From the NCBI RefSeq assembly GCF_008370045.1, contig NZ_VOBN01000022.1, forward strand, positions 1 through 64,000: a stretch of DNA of 64,000 nucleotides, written 5' to 3'. The DNA is from Pseudomonas sp. ANT_J12 (GTDB lineage Bacteria > Pseudomonadota > Gammaproteobacteria > Pseudomonadales > Pseudomonadaceae). This document shows positions 27,136 through 36,180 of this stretch, one piece after another. The stretch's first letter is position 1. The number at the start of each line of letters is the position of its first letter. The translations under genes and the position numbers were made by a program. Below the pieces are notes generated by a model. It did not search any database and was not told where the DNA came from. It was given only the letters and a program-made list of their open reading frames with translations.

Positions 27136-28161
27136 ATGTCCAAACGTCTTTCATTGGCACCGCTGGCTGCGGCCATCGGCCTGGGTTTCAGCCTGATCGC
27201 CAGCAGCCTGTTGGCGCCGACCGTGGCTCAGGCTGAAGGTGAAATCCGCATCGCCGAGCAGTTCGGTATTGTTTACCTGCTGCTCAACGTGGTCCGCGAT
27301 CAAAACCTGATCGAGAAATACGGCAAGCAGGAAGGCATCGACATCAAGGTCGACTGGACCCAGCTCTCGGGCGGGGCGGCGGTCAACGATGCGTTGCTCT
27401 CCGGCTCCATCGACATAGCCGGGGCCGGCGTCGGTCCGCTGCTGACCATCTGGGACCGCACCCACGGCAAGCAGAACGTCAAAGCGGTCGCTTCGTTGGG
27501 TAACTTCCCGTATTACCTGGTGAGCAACAATCCCAAGGTTAAAACCATCGCTGACTTCACCGAAAAGGACCGCATTGCGGTGCCGGCGGTCGGGGTGTCG
27601 GTGCAGTCGCGCTTCCTGCAATACGCGGCCGCCAAGCAGTGGGGCGACAAGGAATTCAATCGTCTCGACAAATACACCATCGCCATTCCGCACCCGGACG
27701 CTACGGCGGCGCTGATCGCGGGCGGCACTGAGCTGATCGGGCATTTCTCCAACCCGCCGTTCCAGGATCAGGCGCTGGAAAACCCCAACGTGCATGTGGT
27801 GCTCAACACCTACGACCTGCTCGGCCCGAACTCGCCGACCGTGCTGTTCGCCACCGAAAAATTCCGCGACGAGAACCCGAAAACCTACAAGGCCTTCGTC
27901 GAAGCCCTGACCGAAGCGGCGCAATTCGCGCAGAACGATAAAGGCGCAGCGGCGGACACTTACCTCCGCGTGACCAAGGCCAAAATCGACCGTGCGGCGC
28001 TGCTGAAAATCATCGACAACCCGCAGTTCGAATTCAGCGTCACGCCGAAAAACACCTACCCGCTGGCCGAATTCCTCTACCGCGTCGGCGCCATCAAAAA
28101 CAAACCGGATTCGTGGAAGGATTACTTCTTCCAGGACGCCAAACCGCTGCAAGGGAGCTGA
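27136..28161 (+). CDS. ABC transporter substrate-binding protein, SsuA/TauA/NrtA-like
   Basis: Periplasmic binding protein of 341 residues. ATG 27136 gives a clear signal peptide (SKRLSLAPLAAAIGLGFSLI, cleaved after AQA at about residue 34); the open frame extends upstream into tauD but that part is not needed. The mature protein starts EGEIRIAEQFGIVY and contains LLSGSIDIAGAGVGPLL, typical of the sulfonate/nitrate/taurine group. The partner ATPase and permease follow directly. Confidence 0.9.
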   Translation: MSKRLSLAPLAAAIGLGFSLIASSLLAPTVAQAEGEIRIAEQFGIVYLLLNVVRDQNLIEKYGKQEGIDIKVDWTQLSGGAAVNDALLSGSIDIAGAGVGPLLTIWDRTHGKQNVKAVASLGNFPYYLVSNNPKVKTIADFTEKDRIAVPAVGVSVQSRFLQYAAAKQWGDKEFNRLDKYTIAIPHPDATAALIAGGTELIGHFSNPPFQDQALENPNVHVVLNTYDLLGPNSPTVLFATEKFRDENPKTYKAFVEALTEAAQFAQNDKGAAADTYLRVTKAKIDRAALLKIIDNPQFEFSVTPKNTYPLAEFLYRVGAIKNKPDSWKDYFFQDAKPLQGS

Positions 28162-28166
28162 TCGAG

Positions 28167-29027
28167 ATGAACGCTCCTTTGCAAGGCCACACGGCCAGCA
28201 ACCCGATCACGGCAGCCCAGGCGCTGCTGTCGGTCGATCACGTCTGCCTGGAATACCGCACGCCGCAGCGCGTTGTCCGGGCCACTCATCAGGTCAGTTT
28301 CGAGATCGATCCGGCGGACCGTTTTGTGCTGCTCGGCCCGTCCGGGTGCGGTAAATCGACATTGCTCAAAGCGGTGGCCGGGTTCATCCAGCCTTGCGAG
28401 GGCGAGATTCGTCTGTTGGGGCAAACCGTCCACGCGCCAGGGCCGGACCGAATCGTGGTGTTTCAGGAGTTCGATCAACTGCCGCCGTGGAAAACGGTGA
28501 AGCAGAACGTGATGTTTCCGCTGCTGGCCTCGAAAACCCTCAAGCGCAAGGAAGCCGAGGAGCGGGCGCTGCACTATTTGGACAAGGTCGGGTTGGCGGC
28601 GTTTGCCGATGCTTATCCGCACACCTTGTCCGGCGGCATGAAGGCGCGGGTGGCCATCGCCCGGGCATTGGCCATGCAGCCAAAAATCCTGCTGATGGAC
28701 GAACCCTTCGCCGCCCTGGACGCGCTGACCCGACGCAAGATGCAGGAAGAATTGCTGCTGCTTTGGGAAGAAGTGCGCTTCACCCTGCTGTTCGTCACCC
28801 ACTCCATCGAAGAAGCGCTGGTGGTGGGTAATCGCATCCTGCTGCTGTCGCCGCATCCGGGGCGGGTGCGGGCGGAAGTCCACAGCCATCAATACGACTT
28901 GCACAGCCTGGGTGGCGTGGCGTTTCAGGAATCGGCGCGGCGCATTCACCGGTTGTTGTTCGATGAAGGTCAATCGCCGGAAACCGAGCGCGAGCTGGAT
29001 TTTTCTGACATCCGCATCGCTTATTGA
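28167..29027 (+). CDS. ABC transporter ATP-binding protein, SsuB/TauB-like
   Basis: ATPase of 286 residues from ATG 28167 (GGGAG upstream). It shows Walker A GPSGCGKSTLL, Q-loop FQEFDQLPPWKTV, signature LSGGMKAR and Walker B ILLMDEPFAALD followed by the switch histidine (FVTHSIEEAL). The MDEPFAALDALTR sequence is characteristic of nitrate/sulfonate/taurine importers. It starts 5 bp after the binding-protein gene and 20 bp before the permease. Confidence 0.93.
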   Translation: MNAPLQGHTASNPITAAQALLSVDHVCLEYRTPQRVVRATHQVSFEIDPADRFVLLGPSGCGKSTLLKAVAGFIQPCEGEIRLLGQTVHAPGPDRIVVFQEFDQLPPWKTVKQNVMFPLLASKTLKRKEAEERALHYLDKVGLAAFADAYPHTLSGGMKARVAIARALAMQPKILLMDEPFAALDALTRRKMQEELLLLWEEVRFTLLFVTHSIEEALVVGNRILLLSPHPGRVRAEVHSHQYDLHSLGGVAFQESARRIHRLLFDEGQSPETERELDFSDIRIAY

Positions 29028-29047
29028 GCCATTGAGAGGAGTGCCCG

Positions 29048-29914
29048 ATGAGCCAGTTTTCATCCGCGCGTCAAGAATTCGAAACCGTATTAGAGCCCCT
29101 GACGAGCGTACCGCTGGAGCGAGAATTGCCCCTCGGCCAGCGTGTATGGCAACAGGGCTGGGTTCGCAAAAGCCTGATCCTGATCTTGCTCGCCGTGTTG
29201 TGGGAAGTGGTGGCCCGTCTCCAGAACAACGACCTGCTGCTGCCAAGCTTCCTGCAAACCAGCAGCGCGCTGTATGACGGCCTGCTCAGCGGCGAATTGC
29301 TGGGCAAAGTGTGGATTTCGCTGGTGGTTTTGCTCAAGGGTTACCTGATCGGCATCGTCCTGGCATTTGCCTTGACCACCTTGGCGGTCTCCACGCAGTT
29401 CGGTCGTGATCTGCTGAGTACGCTGACCTCGATGTTCAACCCGCTGCCGGCGATTGCGTTGTTGCCACTGGCGTTGCTGTGGTTTGGCCTGGGGCAGAAC
29501 AGCCTGATTTTTGTGCTGGTGCATTCGGTGCTGTGGGCCTTGGCCTTGAACACTTACGCGGGGTTCCTCGGTGTCTCGGAAACCCTGCGCATGGCCGGGC
29601 GTAACTACGGCCTCAAGGGCATGCGTTTCGTGCTGTTCATCCTGATCCCGGCGGCGCTGCCGTCGATTCTGGCCGGGCTGAAAATCGGTTGGGCGTTTGC
29701 CTGGCGCACGTTGATCGCGGCGGAGTTGGTGTTTGGTGCCACCAGCGGCAAGGGCGGGTTGGGGTGGTACATCTTTCAGAATCGCAATGAGCTGTACACC
29801 GACAAGGTGTTTGCCGGGTTGGCCGTGGTGATTCTGATTGGGTTGTTGGTGGAGAACCTGGTGTTCGATACGTTGGAGCGGGTGACGGTGAAGCGTTGGG
29901 GGATGCAACGCTAA
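29048..29914 (+). CDS. ABC transporter permease, SsuC/TauC-like
   Basis: Inner-membrane permease of 288 residues with about six helices and the EAA-loop signature (SETLRMAGRNYGLKGMRFVL). A cytoplasmic N-terminus of about 35 residues precedes the first helix (SLILILLAVLWEVVARL). It completes the importer with the two preceding genes. A BIME hairpin follows the stop codon and probably ends the operon. Confidence 0.92.
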   Translation: MSQFSSARQEFETVLEPLTSVPLERELPLGQRVWQQGWVRKSLILILLAVLWEVVARLQNNDLLLPSFLQTSSALYDGLLSGELLGKVWISLVVLLKGYLIGIVLAFALTTLAVSTQFGRDLLSTLTSMFNPLPAIALLPLALLWFGLGQNSLIFVLVHSVLWALALNTYAGFLGVSETLRMAGRNYGLKGMRFVLFILIPAALPSILAGLKIGWAFAWRTLIAAELVFGATSGKGGLGWYIFQNRNELYTDKVFAGLAVVILIGLLVENLVFDTLERVTVKRWGMQR

Positions 29915-29929
29915 AACACCCACCCCGCC

Positions 29930-30017
29930 GTAGGAGCAAAGCTTGCTCGCGATAAACGATAACGCGGTCCACCTGATACACCGCGACGCTTCCATCGCGA
30001 GCAAGCTTTGCTCCTAC
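29930..30017. repeat. Long inverted REP pair
   Basis: GTAGGAGCAAAGCTTGCTCG (29930 on) and its exact inverse (ending 30017) enclose about 40 bp. Read as RNA the 24-bp arms form a stable stem that may protect or end the ABC operon transcript. Confidence 0.85.
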
Positions 30018-30069
30018 AGTACGGATTCGCTGCTAGCATTGCGCCTGAATCAATCCTGATCAGCGATGA

Positions 30070-31005
30070 GTGCTCAGCATGCAACTCCCGGACATGAACC
30101 TGTTGGTCGCCCTCGACGCTTTGCTCGATGAGGGCAGTGTGGTGGGCGCCGCGCGGCGGATGAACCTCAGCCCGGCCGCCATGAGCCGGACCCTCACCCG
30201 AATCCGCGAAGCCATCGGCGACCCGATCCTGGTCCGCGCTGGCCGTGGCCTGGTGCCAACCCCTAAAGCCCTGGCGTTGCGCGAGCAAGTGCGTGATGTG
30301 GTCGAGCAAGCCGCATTGCTATTTCGCTCGGCGGATGCGGTGGAACTGGGCACGTTACGCCGGCGTTTCAGCATCCGCGCCAATGATTTTTTCGTCGGCG
30401 TTTACGGCGGCAAGTTGTTCGACACCATGGAGCGCCAGGCCCCGCACTGCGAGCTGCGGTTCGTCCCTGAAGGCGATGGCGACGACGAGGCGCTGCGCGA
30501 AGGGCGAATCGACCTGAGCGTCAGCAACAATCGCCCGTCGATGCCGGAAGTGAAGATCCAGAACCTGTTTTCAACGCATTTCGTTGGTCTGGCGCGGGAA
30601 GATCATCCGTTGTTCGGTCAGGAGATCACCGCCGAGCGCTACGCCGGGTTTTCGCATATCAGCATGTCCCGGCGCGGGATTGCCCGTGGGCCAATCGACA
30701 CGGCACTTGAGGCGTTGGGGCTGGAGCGTCGTGTGGCAGTGATTGCGCCGAGCTTTCATGCCGCGATGTTTGCCCTGCCCGATTCCGACCTGCTGCTGCC
30801 GGTGCCCCAGGAAGCACTGCTGAGCGTACGGCGCCTGGGCCTGAAACTGCGCTAGTTCACGCTGCCGATTCCACTGCCGACGCTGATGCTGACCCAGGCC
30901 TGGCACCCACGCTACGACAAGGATCCGGCCCATCGCTGGATGCGTGAAACGCTGAAGGCGTGTTGCGATGAGACGTGGTTGGCCGCGCAGCCCATCTCAA
31001 GTTGA
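30070..31005 (+). pseudogene. LysR-family regulator interrupted by an in-frame stop codon
   Basis: The frame from ATG 30070 (ATG 30079 also possible) encodes a helix-turn-helix (VVGAARRMNLSPAAMSRTLTRIREAIGDP) and most of the LysR substrate domain. It then stops at TAG 30853-30855 after LGLKLR. The same frame continues without interruption for 49 codons (FTLPIPLPTLMLTQAWHPRY, then KDPAHRWMRETL) to TGA 31003-31005, which is the usual C-terminus of this LysR subgroup. So a single substitution truncates the protein from about 311 to 261 residues, removing the last strand and helix of the effector domain. DNA binding may survive but normal regulation is doubtful. It may once have controlled the efflux operon downstream. 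A sequencing error cannot be excluded. Confidence 0.85.
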
Positions 31006-31030
31006 TCACGGCCCCCTTGTAGGCGCGGGC

Positions 31031-31136
31031 TTGTGTGGCGAGGGGGCTTGCCCCCGTTGGGTCGCGAAGCGGCCCCAAAACCAAAGCACAGGGACTGCTG
31101 CGCAGTCCAACGGGGGCAAGCCCCCTCGCCACAAAA
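31031..31136. repeat. Paired REP elements (BIME), GGCGAGGGGGCTTGCCCCC family
   Basis: TGTGGCGAGGGGGCTTGCCC and its inverse flank a GACTGCTGCGCAGTC hairpin. The same family occurs inside the start of the outer-membrane gene at 33897-34009. Confidence 0.85.
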
Positions 31137-31252
31137 GCCTGATCCCGCAATTGCTGCGTCTGACGCACTTATAACCTGCCAACAAGTCAATTTTCGTAAC
31201 GCCTCATCCTCCCTAAAATGCCCCGGTATTCACACCCCGGAGCTCGCAGTCC

Positions 31253-32788
31253 ATGACTTCCCTCACGGCCCCGGCCCCTCTCGCCGTGGCCAGCCCTGCC
31301 GCCGTCACACCGCCGGTTTTCGGCCTGCGGATCATCATCGGTCTGGTGGGCGTGTTGCTGGCGGTGCTGGTGTCCGGCCTGAACGAGATGGTGACCAAAG
31401 TCGCCCTCGCCGACATTCGCGGCGCGTTGGCCATCGGTTACGACGAAGGCACCTGGCTGGTCGCCAGTTACACCGCGACGTCGGTGGCGGCGATGGCGTT
31501 CGCGCCGTGGTGCTCGGTGACGTTTTCCTTGAGGCGTTTCACCCTCTACGCCATCGGCACTTTCACGCTGCTGGGCGTGCTGTGCCCATTCGCTCCGAAC
31601 TACGAAAGCCTGTTGCTCATGCGCATCTTGCAAGGTCTGGCCGGCGGGGCGTTGCCGCCGATGCTGATGACCGTCGCCCTGCGTTTCCTGCCGGCCAACG
31701 TCAAGCTCTACGGCCTGGCCGGGTATGCCCTGACCGCGACCTTCGGCCCCGGCCTCGGCACGCCGCTGGCCGGGTTGTGGACCGAGTACGTCGGCTGGCA
31801 ATGGACCTTCTGGCAAATCATCGTGCCGTGTCTGATCGCGATGGCGGCCGTGGCTTATGGTTTGCCCCAGGACCCGCTGCGCCTGGAACGCTTGAAGCAA
31901 TTCAACTGGCGCGGTTTGCTGCTGGGTTTCCCAGCGATTTGCATGTTGGTGATCGGCATCTTGCAGGGCAATCGGCTGGACTGGTTCGAATCGAGCCTGA
32001 TCTGCTTTTTGCTCGGCGGCGGTTTGCTGTTGTTGGTGCTGTTTCTGATCAACGAATGGTCGCAACCGATCCCGTTTTTCAAGTTGCAGATGCTCGGCAT
32101 TCGCAACCTGTCGTTTGCCTTGATGACACTCGCTGGAGTGTTGATTGTGTTGCTGGCGGTGGTGATCATTCCGTCCAGTTACCTGGCGCAAGTCCAGGGT
32201 TATCGGCCGATCCAGACCGCGCCGATCATGCTGCTGGCGGCGCTGCCGCAGTTGATCGCGCTGCCGTTGGTGGCGGCGTTGTGCAACCTGCGCTGGGTCG
32301 ATTGTCGCTGGGTGCTGGGGCTTGGCTTGAGCATGTTGGCGCTGTCCTGCCTCGGGGGTTCGCAGCTGACCTCGGTGTGGATTCGTGATGATTTCTACGT
32401 TCTGCAACTGCTGCAAATCTTCGGGCAACCGATGGCGGTGTTGCCGCTGTTGATGCTCGCAACCGGCAGCATCACGCCGATGGAAGGGCCGTTCGCCTCG
32501 GCCTGGTTCAACACCGTCAAAGGCCTGTCGGCAGTGATCGCCACCGGCGTCATCGACGCGCTGACCACCGCCCGCCTGCATTTCCACTCGACCATGTTGG
32601 TGGACAACCTCGGCAACTCGCCCCTGGCCGACAGCGACAGCGCCGGCCTTGCCCACCGACTGCACGAGCAGGCCGTGGTGCTCACGGCCTCCGATCTTTA
32701 TCTGTGCATGGCGGGCGTCGCGGTCGCGCTGATCCTGCTGATTTTCTGGCTGCCGACGCGGATCTTCCCGCCCCGTGCGCCGACTTGA
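31253..32788 (+). CDS. MFS drug:H+ antiporter, DHA2/EmrB-like
   Basis: Inner-membrane transporter of 511 residues with about 14 predicted helices. Typical features are LNEMVTKVALADIRGALAI in place of the usual helix-1 motif, LMRILQGLAGGALPP, and GPGLGTPLAGLWTEYVGWQWTF (motif C/D region). It should pump toxic compounds through the adaptor and channel encoded next. First gene of a three-gene efflux operon; the adaptor starts 26 bp later. The substrate is unknown. Confidence 0.9.
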   Translation: MTSLTAPAPLAVASPAAVTPPVFGLRIIIGLVGVLLAVLVSGLNEMVTKVALADIRGALAIGYDEGTWLVASYTATSVAAMAFAPWCSVTFSLRRFTLYAIGTFTLLGVLCPFAPNYESLLLMRILQGLAGGALPPMLMTVALRFLPANVKLYGLAGYALTATFGPGLGTPLAGLWTEYVGWQWTFWQIIVPCLIAMAAVAYGLPQDPLRLERLKQFNWRGLLLGFPAICMLVIGILQGNRLDWFESSLICFLLGGGLLLLVLFLINEWSQPIPFFKLQMLGIRNLSFALMTLAGVLIVLLAVVIIPSSYLAQVQGYRPIQTAPIMLLAALPQLIALPLVAALCNLRWVDCRWVLGLGLSMLALSCLGGSQLTSVWIRDDFYVLQLLQIFGQPMAVLPLLMLATGSITPMEGPFASAWFNTVKGLSAVIATGVIDALTTARLHFHSTMLVDNLGNSPLADSDSAGLAHRLHEQAVVLTASDLYLCMAGVAVALILLIFWLPTRIFPPRAPT

Positions 32789-32814
32789 ACGCTTCACTGA
32801 AACAGAAGATTTTT

Positions 32815-33876
32815 ATGACGACTTTTACCAAGCAAAAAGTGGCGGTTGGCGTGGCCGCCGCGATCGCGGTCGGCGTGCTGATTTACCTGGTCGCGCCGGG
32901 GCTGTTCGGCAAACGCACGCAACAGAGCACCAACGATGCCTTTGTCTCGGCGGACTTCACCCTGGTCGTGCCACGGGTCGCCGGGTTTATCAAAGAGGTG
33001 TTGGTGGAGGACAACCAGCAGGTCAAGGCCGGGCAGTTGTTGGCCTTGATTGATGACCGCGACCTGCGCGCCGCCGCCCAGGCTGCCGACGCCGAAACCC
33101 TGGTCGCACGGGCGCAACTGCAAAACGCTCGAGCGACTCTTGAACGCCAGACCTCGGTGATCGCCCAGGCCCAGGCCACGGTGGTCGCGGCCAAGGCGGA
33201 AATGGCCTTCGCCGAGCATGAATTGAATCGCTACGACCACCTCGCCGGCGTCGGCGCCGGTACGGTGCAGAACGCGCAACAGGCACGTACCCGCATCGAT
33301 CAGGCGACCGCGCGGCTGGCCAACGCCACGGCGGTGCTGGCGGCGGAGCGCAAGCAAGTGGACATTCTCACCGCCCAGCGTGATGCCGCCGAAGGTGGAC
33401 TGAAACGCTCGCAAGCGGCGCTGGAAATCGCCAGTTACGAGCTGTCCTACACGCGCATCGTCGCGCCGCAGGATGGCATGGTCGGTGAGCGCGCGGTGCG
33501 GGTCGGCGCCTACGTGACGCCGGGCAGCAAGATTCTCGCCGTGGTGCCGTTGGCCCAGGCGTTTGTGGTGGCCAATTTCCAGGAGACTCAGCTGCGGGAT
33601 GTGCAGCAGGGGCAGGACGTGCAGGTGCGCGTCGATAGTCTCGGCGGCGAGATGTTGAGCGGCCGCGTCGAAAGCATTGCACCGGCCACCGGGGTGACGT
33701 TTGCCTCGGTCAAACCGGACAACGCCACCGGCAACTTCACCAAGGTCGTGCAGCGGATTCCGGTGAAGATCGTCCTCGATCCGGGCCAGCCATTGGCGGA
33801 TCGGTTGCGGGTGGGGATGTCGGTGGAGGCGCGGATTGATACGGCGACGCCAATGCATGAGGTGGCCAAGCGATGA
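32815..33876 (+). CDS. EmrA/HlyD-type membrane-fusion protein of MFS efflux pump
   Basis: Adaptor of 353 residues from ATG 32815. It has one N-terminal membrane helix (VAVGVAAAIAVGVLIYLVAPG), the TNDAFV start of the lipoyl domain, a coiled coil (about 85-190), the second lipoyl half (IVAPQDGMVGERAVRVGAYV) and a beta-barrel. It links the MFS pump to the outer-membrane channel. Its TGA overlaps the ATG of the next frame (ATGA). Confidence 0.92.
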   Translation: MTTFTKQKVAVGVAAAIAVGVLIYLVAPGLFGKRTQQSTNDAFVSADFTLVVPRVAGFIKEVLVEDNQQVKAGQLLALIDDRDLRAAAQAADAETLVARAQLQNARATLERQTSVIAQAQATVVAAKAEMAFAEHELNRYDHLAGVGAGTVQNAQQARTRIDQATARLANATAVLAAERKQVDILTAQRDAAEGGLKRSQAALEIASYELSYTRIVAPQDGMVGERAVRVGAYVTPGSKILAVVPLAQAFVVANFQETQLRDVQQGQDVQVRVDSLGGEMLSGRVESIAPATGVTFASVKPDNATGNFTKVVQRIPVKIVLDPGQPLADRLRVGMSVEARIDTATPMHEVAKR

Positions 33877-35465
33877 ACTCCGCTAATCACTCATCCCTGT
33901 GGCGAGGGGGCTTGCCCCCGTTCGAGTGCGCAGCACTCGCAGATTCTGGGTCCGCTTCGCGGCCCAACGGGGTGGTGCGGCATTCCGACAAGCCCCCTCG
34001 CCACAAAAGCTGCATGCAGCCAGTCGCTCTTGTGTTGAGCCTGTTTTTCCTGAGCGCCTGCACCGTCGGCCCGGACTTCCACAAACCCGAGCCACAACAG
34101 GTCACCGAATGGTCAAAACCGCAAAAGGCTGCCGAAAGCCAAGCGGTCACCCAAACCATGGACGAGCGCTGGTGGGAAGTGTTCCATGACCCGAAACTCT
34201 CGGCCCTGAGCCAACGTGCCCTGACCGATAACCTCGACCTGAAACTCGCCAGCAGCCGCTTGCAGCAAAGCCGCGCCGCACGCCAAGTCATCACCGCTGA
34301 CCGCTATCCCACGACCGCCGCCACTGGCAGCTACGGGCGTGAACGCAACAGCGGCGAAGGCCTGAGCGATCCTTCAGGCAAAAACGGCAACTCAGCCTTC
34401 AACCTCTGGGACGCCGGTTTTTCCGCCTCCTGGGAACTGGATGTCTGGGGCCGCGTGCGCCGCGAAACCGAAGCCGCCGACGCAACCCTCGAAGTCGCCG
34501 AAAACGACCGTCGCGGCGTGCTGTTGTCGGTATTGGCCGAAACCGCCCAGGACTACATCCAACTGCGCGGCGTGCAGAACACCCGCGCCGTCACCGAGCA
34601 GAACCTCGACGTCGCCCGGCATAGCCTGAAGCTCTCGCAACTGCGCCTGGCCGATGGCGTGGCCACGGACCTGGACGTCGCCGAAGCCGCCGCGCAAGTG
34701 GCGGCCATCGAATCGCGCCTGCCCGCGCTGGAGCAGCGCCAGTCACAACTGATCAACGCTCTGAGCCTGTTGATGGGCGAACCACCGCAAGCGTTGCACG
34801 CCGAGTTATCCACAGACGCGCCCGTGCCGCAGACCCCGCGCCAGGTCGCCATTGGCCTGCCGTCGCTACTGGCCGAACGGCGCCCGGACATCCGCCAGGC
34901 CGAAGCCCGCCTGCATGCCGCAACAGCGAGCATCGGTGTGGCCAAGGGTGATTTCTATCCGCGGATCACCCTGTCGGGCAACATCGGTTCCCAGGCCATG
35001 CAACTGAGCGATTTCGGCTCCTGGGGCTCGCGCTCGTTCGGCATCGGCCCGCAATTCAGCCTGCCGCTGTTCGACGGCGGCAGACTGCGCGGCATGCTCA
35101 ACCTGCGCGAAGCCCAACAACAGGAAGCGGCCATCGCCTACCAGCAAACCGTACTGCGCGCCTGGCATGAAATCGACGACCAGTTGACCGCCTACAACGC
35201 CAGCCAACTGCGCCGCGACAGCCTCGCCGAAGCCGTCCGCCAAAACCAGATCGCGTTACGTACCGCGCAACAGCAATACGTGGAAGGCGTGGTGGATTTC
35301 GTCAACGTGCTGACGGTGCAAGGGGAGTTGTTGGCAACTCAGCAGCAGTGGGTTGAGAGTTCGACGGGCGTGTCGTTGGCGATGGTGGGGTTGTACAAGG
35401 CGTTGGGGGGAGGGTGGGAGTCGGTTTATTCGGTGGCGAAAGTCACTACCAATAATCCGGTTTGA
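33873..35465 (+). CDS. NodT/OprM-type outer-membrane efflux lipoprotein with a BIME read in frame near its N-terminus
   Basis: The frame starts at ATG 33873, coupled to the adaptor gene, and runs 530 codons. Codons 9-47 are a REP pair translated in frame (LWRGGLPPFECAAL and on). A lipoprotein signal follows (MQPVALVLSLFFLSAC, lipobox LSAC), then the mature channel (TVGPDFHKPEP, two TolC-like repeats, SLLAERRPDIRQAEARLHAA). Two readings are possible: translation from 33873 with a long odd leader that would impair export, or internal start at ATG 34014 giving a normal short signal and a 483-residue protein. I favour 34014 for the working protein and report the whole open frame. The 3' end overlaps the convergent NYN gene by 20 bp. 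Confidence 0.82.
   Translation: MNSANHSSLWRGGLPPFECAALADSGSASRPNGVVRHSDKPPRHKSCMQPVALVLSLFFLSACTVGPDFHKPEPQQVTEWSKPQKAAESQAVTQTMDERWWEVFHDPKLSALSQRALTDNLDLKLASSRLQQSRAARQVITADRYPTTAATGSYGRERNSGEGLSDPSGKNGNSAFNLWDAGFSASWELDVWGRVRRETEAADATLEVAENDRRGVLLSVLAETAQDYIQLRGVQNTRAVTEQNLDVARHSLKLSQLRLADGVATDLDVAEAAAQVAAIESRLPALEQRQSQLINALSLLMGEPPQALHAELSTDAPVPQTPRQVAIGLPSLLAERRPDIRQAEARLHAATASIGVAKGDFYPRITLSGNIGSQAMQLSDFGSWGSRSFGIGPQFSLPLFDGGRLRGMLNLREAQQQEAAIAYQQTVLRAWHEIDDQLTAYNASQLRRDSLAEAVRQNQIALRTAQQQYVEGVVDFVNVLTVQGELLATQQQWVESSTGVSLAMVGLYKALGGGWESVYSVAKVTTNNPV
33897..34009. repeat. BIME inserted between the coupled start and the lipoprotein signal
   Basis: A REP pair of the GGCGAGGGGGCTTGCC family (left arm from 33898, right arm to about 34008) lies within the open frame. 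Counting 33897-34013, 117 bp separate codon 8 from the methionine at 34014. That is a multiple of three and contains no stop, so the frame is kept. Confidence 0.8.
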
Positions 35466-36133
35466 TGGCTGGCGTCTTGCGGGTAGGGACCTTGTCTGGA
35501 AACTGGTGTGACTGGAGCTCTTCTGCGGAGATGGCACGTCGCATCCAGTGCGAATGGTCCTTCAAAGAACCGGGCGGAATTCGTTTGAGCCCTGTCCTGT
35601 AGGGAAGAACGATACCTATGGTTATGTGGGGAAAGTCTTCTCGGATAGCTTTCAGTGCGGGAGCCATGTCTGTATCCCCGGATACCAGAACGAGTTGCTG
35701 GATGCTTTCAGCTGCGGTGACCTTGGTTTGCCTGGCCGCTGTGCGGTACATGCTTATCGCGATATGGACGTCAGTTTCCTTTTCTTCCAGCTTCCAGATA
35801 GGCGTTGTGTCCTGCCGCGAGGCACCGATTTTCTTGTTGATGAAACGGGGCGCGCGCCGGTTCGAGTTGGTGGCGGCCATAGTGAACGTCAACTTTGTGA
35901 GCCCTCAGAGCCCGGACGTAAGTATCTTGAGCCTCCTTGGATGCGATGCCACGAGTCGCCAGTTCCGGTTTAACCGACGCAGTGAAGTAGTCGATTGAGG
36001 CGACAGAGCTTTGAGGGTTTTCAATGTGAGCGATATAGGCCAACAACTGCGGCAGGTTTAGCCATTTGTAAGGGGTATCAGCCAGCAACCCGTAGAACAC
36101 GTTGTAGCCATCAACGAAGAACGCAGTGCGCAC
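35446..36133 (-). pseudogene. NYN/PIN-like (LabA/DUF88) ribonuclease-fold protein, frameshifted
   Basis: Two overlapping frames together make one NYN-domain protein. The first (36133 down to about 35860) has the start MRTAFFVDGYNVFYG, with the first catalytic-type aspartate in FVDGYN. The second (about 35860 to 35446) has NKKIGASRQDTTPIWKLEEK, ETDVHIAISM and LVSGDTDMAPAL, with further acids. The switch falls at a run of alternating G and C (35851-35858); two extra bases there would restore one frame of about 229 codons. Family members are thought to be RNases. As read the product is cut short after about 90 native residues. Loss by dinucleotide slippage, phase variation or sequencing error are all possible. 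Confidence 0.8.
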
Positions 36134-36154
36134 AAATCCAACCCTCAGAAACGA

Positions 36155-36180
36155 AAAAACCGGCCGAAGCCGGTTTTTTC
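36155..36180. terminator. Rho-independent terminator hairpin
   Basis: AAAAAACCGGC-CGAA-GCCGGTTTTTT is symmetrical, with T-runs on both strands, located 20 bp upstream of the NYN gene start. It insulates that gene from the region to its right. Confidence 0.75.
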
